From CAZRAL01 sp964598005 (GTDB lineage Bacteria; Pseudomonadota; Gammaproteobacteria; Burkholderiales; Usitatibacteraceae): a stretch of DNA of 64,000 nucleotides. The position numbers and the translations under genes were made by a program. The notes under the pieces are model-generated. The model had not been told where the DNA came from. It saw only the letters and a program-made list of their open reading frames with translations, and did no database searches. Position 1 is the stretch's first letter; each line of letters begins with the position of its first letter. Positions 51,260-58,839 of this stretch are shown here, in pieces. Where the stretch lies: NCBI GenBank assembly GCA_964598005.1, contig CAZRAL010000001.1, positions 122,640 through 186,639 of the forward strand, in the 5' to 3' direction.

Positions 51260-53230
51260 TTGCACAACTCGCTTTCCCTTGCCGTAATCCTGCTTGCATT
51301 GGCCGTTGTCATCATTATCCTGTTTCGGCGCATGCATATGCCGGCCATTCTGGGTTATCTGCTGGCTGGCGCCCTCATCGGCCCGCACGCACTCGGTCTC
51401 GCCCCGGATTCTTCTGACACGCGCTATCTGGCCGAATTTGGCGTGGTGTTCCTCATGTTTTCAATCGGCCTGGAGTTTTCGCTGCCGCAATTGATCGCCA
51501 TGCGTCGGACAGTATTGGGCTTCGGTGGCGCTCAGGTCATCGTAACCATACTGGCCGTTTTGGGTATAACGGTATGGGTAGGGCAATCCTGGCAGTCCGG
51601 ATTCATTCTGGGTGGTATCGTCGCCATGTCCTCCACGGCCATCATCTCCAAAATCCTCGCCGAGCAGGTGCAGCTGCAATCGGCCCATGGTAAACAGATC
51701 ATGGGGGTGCTGCTGTTTCAGGATATTGCCGTGGTACCTCTCCTGGTGCTGGTTCCGGCGTTAACGCTACCCGCTGAAGAATTGGCGACGGCTGTGGCTA
51801 TCGCCCTACTTAAGGCTGGAGTCGTGCTTTTTCTCATTCTTGCCCTTGGGCAACGCATCATGCGCCCCTTGTTTCACTTGGTCGCCCAGCAAAAATCATC
51901 TGAATTATTTGTCCTCGCGGTACTGCTGGTCACGCTGGGGCTGGCTTGGATCACCGAGCTGGCCGGCCTATCGTTGCCCCTCGGCGCATTCCTTGCGGGT
52001 ATTCTCATTTCCGAAACAGAATACCGGTATCAGGTTGAAGACTACATCAAGCCTTTCCGCGATGTGCTGCTGGGGTTGTTTTTTGTCACCATCGGCATGC
52101 TGTTGAATTTTTCGGTCATCGGCCAGAAATTGTTGATTGTGCTGTTGATTCTGTTGGCCCTGTTGACACTCAAATTCGTCATCGTATTCATCCTCTCCCG
52201 CCTGTTTCGCAACGACAAAGGCATATCGCTACGCTGTGCACTGGCACTGGCCCCGGCTGGCGAGTTTGGCTTCGTATTGCTGTCGCTCGCTGGAAAAATC
52301 AACGCCCTGCCTCATGACACCTTGCAGGTCGTGCTGGCCGCCATGCTGATTTCCATGCTGCTTACTCCCATTTTGTTGCAAAAAAGCGAAAAAATAGTCA
52401 TGCACTTTATTGCCAGCGAATGGGAAAACCGTGCGCTGCAATTGCATCAACTGGCAATGAAAAGCATGAGCATACGCGGGCATGTCATCATTTGCGGCTA
52501 TGGCCGCTCCGGACAAAGTTTGGCGCGTTTTCTGGAAAATGAAAAAATCGCCATCATCGCCCTGGATTCCGACCCGATGCGAGTCAAACAGGCTGCGGCC
52601 GCCGGCGACTCCGTGGTATTTGGCGATGCCGGGCGGCGCGAAGTGCTGACTGCCGCCGGTCTGCCCCGCGCTTCTGCAGTGGTCGTGAGTTTCGCCGATA
52701 CGCATGCCGCCATGACCATACTTTCTCACGTCCGCGAACTGCGCCCCGAGCTGCCGGTAATTGTGCGTACTTTTGACGAAATGGATGTGGAAAAACTCAA
52801 GGCAGCTGGCGCCGCCGAGATTGTTGCCGAAGTGGTCGAAGGGTCATTGATGCTGGCGACCCAGACCATGCTGCTGCTCGGGGTGCCGCTGGCACGTGTA
52901 TTGGCGCGCCTGCGTTCAATCCGTGGCGAGCGGTACGAATTGATGCGCGGCTTTTTTCGCGGCGCCACCGATACCGAAGAACTAGCGCATGACCTGCAGC
53001 AACCACGCCTGCATTCGTTATTGATCGATAAAGGCGCGGCAGCCGTCGGCAAGACAATTGCGGAACTAGAGCTGGATAAGCTCGGAACACGCCTGACTGC
53101 ACTCAGGAGAAAAGGTGTGCGCGATACCAATCCCGCAATTGAAACCGTTGTTGAAGCTGCCGACATATTGATACTCATGGGTACGCCCGAGGCGCTGGCC
53201 AAGGCAGAAATCGCTTTACTGCAAGGCTGA
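51260..53230 (+). CDS. CPA2-family cation:proton antiporter (KefB/KefC-like)
   Basis: Starts at TTG with GAGG seven bases upstream. 656 residues: about 12 membrane helices in residues 1-380 (MPAILGYLLAGALIGPHALG; FGVVFLMFSIGLEFSLPQL), a TrkA-N/RCK nucleotide-binding domain (IICGYGRSGQSLARFLENE, about 411-430; VVFGDAGRREVLTAAGL) and a TrkA-C domain at the end. It exchanges K+ (or Na+) for protons under control of the cytosolic domain. Divergent from the kdsD operon. Confidence 0.9.
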   Translation: MHNSLSLAVILLALAVVIIILFRRMHMPAILGYLLAGALIGPHALGLAPDSSDTRYLAEFGVVFLMFSIGLEFSLPQLIAMRRTVLGFGGAQVIVTILAVLGITVWVGQSWQSGFILGGIVAMSSTAIISKILAEQVQLQSAHGKQIMGVLLFQDIAVVPLLVLVPALTLPAEELATAVAIALLKAGVVLFLILALGQRIMRPLFHLVAQQKSSELFVLAVLLVTLGLAWITELAGLSLPLGAFLAGILISETEYRYQVEDYIKPFRDVLLGLFFVTIGMLLNFSVIGQKLLIVLLILLALLTLKFVIVFILSRLFRNDKGISLRCALALAPAGEFGFVLLSLAGKINALPHDTLQVVLAAMLISMLLTPILLQKSEKIVMHFIASEWENRALQLHQLAMKSMSIRGHVIICGYGRSGQSLARFLENEKIAIIALDSDPMRVKQAAAAGDSVVFGDAGRREVLTAAGLPRASAVVVSFADTHAAMTILSHVRELRPELPVIVRTFDEMDVEKLKAAGAAEIVAEVVEGSLMLATQTMLLLGVPLARVLARLRSIRGERYELMRGFFRGATDTEELAHDLQQPRLHSLLIDKGAAAVGKTIAELELDKLGTRLTALRRKGVRDTNPAIETVVEAADILILMGTPEALAKAEIALLQG

Positions 53231-53310
53231 TTAAAAATTGGCGTATCGGTATTTGCGGCAAGCATAATTTCACCGACACCTTATCGGGGCGCTTTTTCCC
53301 CTTGCTCGGC

Positions 53311-53316
53311 TATAAT
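53311..53316 (+). promoter_or_regulatory. Promoter -10 element of the tRNA gene
   Basis: A perfect TATAAT followed by GC-rich GCCACCC, the discriminator type of stable-RNA promoters under stringent control. No good -35 at the usual distance. Transcription would start near 53323, about 54 bases before the tRNA. Confidence 0.55.
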
Positions 53317-53376
53317 GCCACCCTCGATAGACGATAGTAATAGCAAAAATATTGTAATGCCCATTGTTTCGGCATC

Positions 53377-53453
53377 GGGCCGTTAGCTCAGTTGGTTAGA
53401 GCAGAGGACTCATAATCCTTTGGTCGTTGGTTCAAGTCCAACACGGCCCACCA
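53377..53453 (+). tRNA. tRNA-Met (CAT anticodon)
   Basis: 77 bases with encoded CCA. Acceptor GGGCCGT/ACGGCCC pairs fully; D-arm GCTC-AGTTGGTTA-GAGC; anticodon stem AGGAC/(T)CCTT with loop CTCATAA and CAT at 53411-53413; T-arm GTTGG-TTCAAGT-CCAAC. Elongator tRNA-Met is the likelier assignment; tRNA-Ile2, whose C34 is changed to lysidine, has the same anticodon and cannot be excluded by eye. It marks the left edge of the Mod-Res-SNF2 accessory block. Confidence 0.95.
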
Positions 53454-53555
53454 ATTTAAAAAGCCTCATTCCGTTTCTAAATATCCTCTGATTAAATCCT
53501 CCATGGCCATGTGAGACTTAATTACAGGATCATTGCAGGAAAAAAGGAGGAATGC

Positions 53556-56129
53556 TTGTCTGCCATCCATGACCTGATCGCCCAAATCAGCGACCCGCGC
53601 CTGCGCGAGCGGTTGACTGCCGAGTGGGCCAATGCCGCTAAAGACAAAAAATTCGGCCTGGTGTTTGAAGACCATCTGCCCGAGTTGCTGCCACTGCACG
53701 GCGCCAAGCCGCGCAAGGGCGATCTGGTTTGTCGCCGTCAGGGTGCGCTTAAAGATGTGTGGCAAGTGAAGTCGCTGCATGCGGGCATGGCCACCTGCAT
53801 CAAGCCCAGCAACGAGGCGCACCCCAGCGAACCCACTCGCGCTGCGGTCGAGCCGGTGCAATTCACGGTGGCTGAGTTGCTGGTGGTGCGTGAATTTGGC
53901 GAGCCGATCTTTCCGGCCCTGGTGCCGGTGGATACGGTGGCCAATGGCCCCGCGGACGCACCCTGGCACACGCTGATCGAGGCCGACAACTACCACGCGC
54001 TGCAATTGCTGGACTACCTGTATGCCGGACAGGTGGACTGCATCTACATCGACCCGCCCTACAACACCGGCGCGCGCGACTGGAAATACAACAACGACTA
54101 CGTGGATGGCAACGATGGCTGGCGACACAGCAAGTGGCTGGCCTTCATGGAAAAGCGACTTCAAATTGCCGAGAAATTAATAAAACCAGATGGGATATTG
54201 ATAATTACTATAGATGAGCATGAGGTACACAACCTTGGGCTGCTGCTAAAACAGACTTTAAAAAGAGCGCGTGATATTCAGATGGTTACCATCGTAATGA
54301 ATACCGCTGGTTCTATGTCGCCGGGTAAGTTCTCAAGAGCAGAAGAGTATGCATTCTTCTGCTTTTATGGAGCCGCAAAACCCATCCCAATGCAAACAGA
54401 CATGCTTTCTGAATCTGTTTCTACGTCACAATTCTGGTTTCCGCTTTTTAGAAGCAGAGGATTAAACGATAGGCCCTCTAAGCGCCCAAATTTGGTTTAC
54501 CCCATAGTCATTGATCCGATCAGTCTAAAGATTGTAGGAACTGGCCCCTCACTAAAGGATCGCATTGACAATGGGGAAAATTTGGGAAATTTAGATAATT
54601 GGAAGCCTGATTTGGATCAGAAAATCAAGGGCAAGCCCGTGGTCTGGCCGGTATTAGATTCAGGCGAAATGAGCACTTGGCAAGTAAAAGCCCATTCACT
54701 GGAAAATCTTCAAGAACAAGGATTTATTCGAATTCGTCCTAACGGTAAAAACGAAAGTCTACGGAAATTTTCTATCCAATACGTTAAAGCGGGCAATCGG
54801 ACTAAGGTGTCAAGCGGAGAAATTCCAATCTTAGATAAAGAGGACAGTGGAGCACTCGTACTTGGTGAAACGAGCAAGGCCAGCATTCCAAAAACAACTT
54901 GGAAAGTACCAACTCATGATGCTAGGCAATATGGAACAACAATCCTAAGAGACATTCTTGGTGCAACAACATTTTCTTACCCGAAATCACCGTATGCGAC
55001 AGCTGATGCTCTTAGAACCGTTCTTTCGAATAACAAAGATGCATTGATATTAGACTTCTTCGCTGGGTCTGGCACCACACTTTTATCAACATTCCTGCTT
55101 AATCAGCAGGATTCCGGTAATCGTAGATGCATTCTCGTGACCAATAATGAGATGCCAAACGACACTTCACAACAACTACTGTCCAACGCGACATATCCTG
55201 GATATCCCGAGTGGGAGGCGCACGGCATCTGCCGCTCGGTGACCTGGCCGCGCAGCAAGTACACGATCCTGGGCCGGCGTGACGATGGCTCGGTGCTGTC
55301 GGGTGAATACCTGACCGGCAAAACCGTGGAGCGCGAGAAGGCGCGCAGCTTCACGCAGATCGGCTTCGTCGATCCGGTGCAACTTGAAACGCCCGCCAAG
55401 AAAAAACAGGTGGTGGCGCTCATCGACGGTTTGCCGCAAACGTTGGTGAAAGAGCCATGCCCGTTCATCGTGTCGGAAGATCATAAGGCCAGTGTGCTGT
55501 TTGACCCGGCAGCCGCTGAAGATTGGCTGGAGGCGCTGGACGGGCAGGAACACATTACGGATTTCTACATTGTCACGCCTGCCAAAAAGGTGTTCGATGC
55601 GCTGAAGGCGCAGGTGGTGGAACTGCTCGGGCCAATCCTGGTGCCGGAAATCGAGACGCGCCCGATGAGCGCGGGCTTTGCCGCTAATCTGGCGTATTTC
55701 AAGCTGGATTTTCTGGAGAAGGAGCGCGTGTCGCTGCGCCGGGCCTTCCGCGAAATTCTGCCCCTGCTATGGCTGAAAGCGGGCGCGGTGGGGCCGCGGC
55801 CGGAGTTGAAACGTGGTGAGCCTGAGCCGGTGCTGTTTGCGCCGGAGGGCAGTAATTTCGTGGTGCTGCTGGACGAAACCTGTATGAAACGCTTGCTGAA
55901 AACGCTGAAGCGCCGCACCGGCCAACCCAGTCTGAGGCAGGTGTTCATCGTCACCGATGCCGACGAATCCTTCAAAACCATGGCGCAGGACGTGCGTGAG
56001 GTAGCAGGCAAGGCCAACCCTGGCTTGCAGGTGGTGCAGCTGTACCGCGATTACCTGCTCAATTTCATGATCAACAAGAATCAGGATCACGCTGCGGGTC
56101 AATCTGGAACACCGGGAGTGCGGGCATGA
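53556..56129 (+). CDS. Type III-like DNA methyltransferase (Mod), probable N6-adenine
   Basis: The TTG at 53556 is chosen: AGGAGG lies five bases upstream and the protein then begins SAIHDLIAQISDPRLRERL, a usual opening for these enzymes; GTG 53511 is the long alternative. 857 residues. Motif IV YIDPPYNTG (about 166-170) comes before motif I DFFAGSGTT (about 500), the beta-class order of adenine methyltransferases. The first 200 and last 310 residues are GC-rich like the neighbours, but the centre (54160-55190) is clearly AT-rich, so the target-recognition part was probably exchanged. The C-terminal extension makes it longer than a classic Mod. Overlaps the Res gene by four bases. Confidence 0.88.
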   Translation: MSAIHDLIAQISDPRLRERLTAEWANAAKDKKFGLVFEDHLPELLPLHGAKPRKGDLVCRRQGALKDVWQVKSLHAGMATCIKPSNEAHPSEPTRAAVEPVQFTVAELLVVREFGEPIFPALVPVDTVANGPADAPWHTLIEADNYHALQLLDYLYAGQVDCIYIDPPYNTGARDWKYNNDYVDGNDGWRHSKWLAFMEKRLQIAEKLIKPDGILIITIDEHEVHNLGLLLKQTLKRARDIQMVTIVMNTAGSMSPGKFSRAEEYAFFCFYGAAKPIPMQTDMLSESVSTSQFWFPLFRSRGLNDRPSKRPNLVYPIVIDPISLKIVGTGPSLKDRIDNGENLGNLDNWKPDLDQKIKGKPVVWPVLDSGEMSTWQVKAHSLENLQEQGFIRIRPNGKNESLRKFSIQYVKAGNRTKVSSGEIPILDKEDSGALVLGETSKASIPKTTWKVPTHDARQYGTTILRDILGATTFSYPKSPYATADALRTVLSNNKDALILDFFAGSGTTLLSTFLLNQQDSGNRRCILVTNNEMPNDTSQQLLSNATYPGYPEWEAHGICRSVTWPRSKYTILGRRDDGSVLSGEYLTGKTVEREKARSFTQIGFVDPVQLETPAKKKQVVALIDGLPQTLVKEPCPFIVSEDHKASVLFDPAAAEDWLEALDGQEHITDFYIVTPAKKVFDALKAQVVELLGPILVPEIETRPMSAGFAANLAYFKLDFLEKERVSLRRAFREILPLLWLKAGAVGPRPELKRGEPEPVLFAPEGSNFVVLLDETCMKRLLKTLKRRTGQPSLRQVFIVTDADESFKTMAQDVREVAGKANPGLQVVQLYRDYLLNFMINKNQDHAAGQSGTPGVRA

Positions 56130-58648
56130 AGGTCACGCTGTTCGATTTTCAGAAGGATGCGCTGAACGATTTGCGCAAGGCGCTGGTGAAGGCGCGCCAA
56201 GGCTTGTCGGCGTCCGATCAGCATGTGGTGGCTTTTTCAGCGGCTACCGGCAGCGGCAAGACCATCATGATGACGGCGCTGTTCGAGGCCATTCTGGATG
56301 AGCCCGATGATCAGTTGGCCTGGCCGCTGGACTGGGCTCCGCAACCCGATGCCGTGATCCTGTGGGTGTCGGACATGCCCGAGCTCAACGAGCAGACCAG
56401 GCTCAAGATCGAGAGCAAGTCGGACAAGGTGTACCGGGTTAACCAGCTCATCACCATTGACGCACATTTCGACGCGCCCCGGCTGGATGGCGGGCGCATC
56501 TATTTCATCAACACGCAGAAGTTGGCTATCAATCAGCCGCTGACCAACCGGGGCGATGGCCGCGAATATCTAATTTGGGAAACGCTGACGAACACCGCGC
56601 GGGCGATTCCCGACCGTTTTTACGTGGTGATTGACGAGGCACACCGCGGCATGACCTCTGGCAAAGGCGCGCAAGCGGCGCAGACCCTGATGCAGCGTTT
56701 CTTGCTGGGTTACCCCGAGGTTGGCCTGGTCAGGATGCCGATGGTGATTGGCGTATCCGCCACGCCCAAGCGCTTCCTGGATTTGATCGCGAATGCCGAA
56801 CATACCGTGACCACGCACAAGGTGGCCGTACCAGCAGAGGAAGTGCGCAAATCGGGCCTGCTGAAAGACCGCATTCTGATCCATCACCCCGAGGCCGCCA
56901 CCACGGCCGAGATGGCGCTGTTGGAAGAGGCGGCCCGGCGCTGGGGGCAGATGACTACGGCCTGGGGTGCCTTCTGCGCTGACGAGAACGAGCAAACCGT
57001 CTGGCCGGTACTGGTGGTGCAGGTGGAGAACGGCAATGATCGGCAGCTCACCAGGACCGATCTCGGCGCGGCATTGATGGTGATTGAGCGTGCCATTGGT
57101 CGCCGCCTGAACGAAGGCGAAGTCGCCCACGCGATGCACGATACAGGCGACCTGGATGTGGGCGGCCACCGGGTGCGCAAGGTGGATGCATCGCGCATCG
57201 ATGCCGACAAGAACATTGGCGTGGTGTTTTTCAAGACCAGCTTGTCAACCGGCTGGGATTGCCCGCGTGCGGAAGTGATGATGTCGTTCCGCCGCGCGGA
57301 GGATCACACCTACATCGCCCAGTTGCTGGGTCGGATGGTGCGCACGCCACTGGCGCGCCGCATCGAGAAAGATGCCGCCCTGAACGACGTGCATCTGTTC
57401 CTGCCGTATTTCGACACGGGTGCTGTGGAAAGTGTGGTGGCGTCGCTGCACAATGCAGAAGATGTGCCGCCGGCCGAAACGGGTTCCAGCCGCAATCTGG
57501 TGGTGCTCAAGCGCCGGGAGGGCACCGATGACATCTTCAGCGCGCTGGATGAAACGGTGACCTACCGCGTGAATGCAGCACGCGCGCAAAGCCCGTTGCG
57601 GCGCTACATGGCCATCGCGCGAAGCCTGACTATCGACGAGATCGATGAGGATACGTGGGGCGCGGCCAAACGCCAGATCGTCGAGTGGATGGGGTTGCGG
57701 GTTGCTGCGATCAAAGCAGCGGGGGAGTTCGACGCGGCGGCCAAAGCAATCACGCAGGTTGGCTTGCGCACGCTGGCCGTCAACAACGGTACGGGTGTGG
57801 CAGAGCCAACGGCGGACTATCACATCGATGCCTCGGACGTGGACATTGATCGGCTGTTTGAAGAAGCTGGGCGCGCCTTCAGTCACGGTTTGCAGATGGA
57901 GTATTGGCGCGCCCACGCGGATCGCGATGCGCTGGATGTGAAGGTCGAGGCCATCGTTCTTGCGCGCAACGCGGCAGAAATGGCAGTGCTGGAATCGTTG
58001 GCGGAGGCCGCCTTCGATGCCCTCTACGACCAGCACAAGAAGGCCATCTACAAGCTCAAGGAGCCGCGACGCATCAACTACGAGAAGCTGCGTTTGGCAA
58101 CAGCCAGACCCAATGAGGTGCCGTGGCATTTGCCGGCGTCCATCGATTTCAGGCGCCTGCCGACCGATCCGCTCTGGGAGAGCCATCTGTACGTGGAGGG
58201 CAACGGCCAGTTCCGTGCCGAATTAGGCACCTGGGAAGCCGGGGTGTTGAAGGAGGAGTTGGCTAAACCCGAGGTGGTTGGCTGGTTGCGCAATCTGGAT
58301 CGCAAGCCGTGGTCGCTGGAGATTCCCTATGAGACGGGCGGCGACATTCGCCCGATGTTCCCGGACCTGGTGGTGGTGCGGAAGGTCGGCAGTGACTTTG
58401 TTATCGACATTCTGGAACCCCACGACCCCAGCCTGAGCGACAACTTCGAGAAGGCTGTCGGGTTGGCGAAGTTTGCTGAAAAGCATGGTGCATTGTTCGG
58501 GCGCATCCAACTGATCCGCAAGCAGTCTTCTGCCGGTGGAGAGCACTTTGCTCGGCTGGAGATCAATCAAGCCGCCACGATCAAGAAGCTGCCGTTGATC
58601 ACCAGTAATCCGCAACTCGATGAGTTGTTTGCGACTGTAGCTACATGA
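56126..58648 (+). CDS. Type III restriction enzyme Res-like helicase (840 aa)
   Basis: Superfamily 2 helicase: Walker A SAATGSGKTIMMTALF (about 40), DEAH in VIDEAHRGMTSGKGAQ (about 168-173), VIGVSATPKRFLD (motif III), TSLSTGWDCPRAEVMMSFRR (motif V) and QLLGRMVRTPLARR (motif VI). The C-terminal part ends in a possible nuclease region (DIRPMFPDLVVVRKVGSDFV; IDILEPHDPS), resembling the PD-(D/E)xK domain of Res proteins. With Mod it forms a restriction-modification complex that translocates and cuts DNA. ATGA overlaps join it to both neighbours. Confidence 0.88.
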   Translation: MKVTLFDFQKDALNDLRKALVKARQGLSASDQHVVAFSAATGSGKTIMMTALFEAILDEPDDQLAWPLDWAPQPDAVILWVSDMPELNEQTRLKIESKSDKVYRVNQLITIDAHFDAPRLDGGRIYFINTQKLAINQPLTNRGDGREYLIWETLTNTARAIPDRFYVVIDEAHRGMTSGKGAQAAQTLMQRFLLGYPEVGLVRMPMVIGVSATPKRFLDLIANAEHTVTTHKVAVPAEEVRKSGLLKDRILIHHPEAATTAEMALLEEAARRWGQMTTAWGAFCADENEQTVWPVLVVQVENGNDRQLTRTDLGAALMVIERAIGRRLNEGEVAHAMHDTGDLDVGGHRVRKVDASRIDADKNIGVVFFKTSLSTGWDCPRAEVMMSFRRAEDHTYIAQLLGRMVRTPLARRIEKDAALNDVHLFLPYFDTGAVESVVASLHNAEDVPPAETGSSRNLVVLKRREGTDDIFSALDETVTYRVNAARAQSPLRRYMAIARSLTIDEIDEDTWGAAKRQIVEWMGLRVAAIKAAGEFDAAAKAITQVGLRTLAVNNGTGVAEPTADYHIDASDVDIDRLFEEAGRAFSHGLQMEYWRAHADRDALDVKVEAIVLARNAAEMAVLESLAEAAFDALYDQHKKAIYKLKEPRRINYEKLRLATARPNEVPWHLPASIDFRRLPTDPLWESHLYVEGNGQFRAELGTWEAGVLKEELAKPEVVGWLRNLDRKPWSLEIPYETGGDIRPMFPDLVVVRKVGSDFVIDILEPHDPSLSDNFEKAVGLAKFAEKHGALFGRIQLIRKQSSAGGEHFARLEINQAATIKKLPLITSNPQLDELFATVAT

Positions 58649-58839
58649 GCCTGGAAAACGCCGTTGACCGCTATAGCCCCGCACAAATTGACTTGCAATC
58701 GAATGATTATGGTGATTTCGCGCTTCACCTGTTTGGTGAGCAGCGCTACACGGTCGATAACAAATTTATCGAAGCGACAAACCGGGAGGCCGAAATGAAT
58801 AAGGGTTCCCGCATGTCGGCGGAAATTCGCGTGGCATGA
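58645..58839 (+). CDS. Small coupled ORF in restriction/helicase operon (64 aa)
   Basis: Starts inside the Res stop (ATGA) and ends inside the SNF2 start (ATGA), so it fills the space exactly. The product (SLENAVDRYSPAQIDLQSND; FALHLFGEQRYTVDNKFIEA) is acidic to neutral, soluble, with no recognised family. Double overlap suggests it is translated. It could be a small regulator or inhibitor of the system, or the remnant of a larger gene that keeps coupling between the two halves. Confidence 0.55.
   Translation: MSLENAVDRYSPAQIDLQSNDYGDFALHLFGEQRYTVDNKFIEATNREAEMNKGSRMSAEIRVA

Noticed and set aside
57245..58186. 313-codon open frame on the minus strand
   Set aside because: It lies fully inside the Res helicase gene, has no ribosome site and its His/Arg-rich composition is that of an antisense shadow of GC-rich coding DNA.
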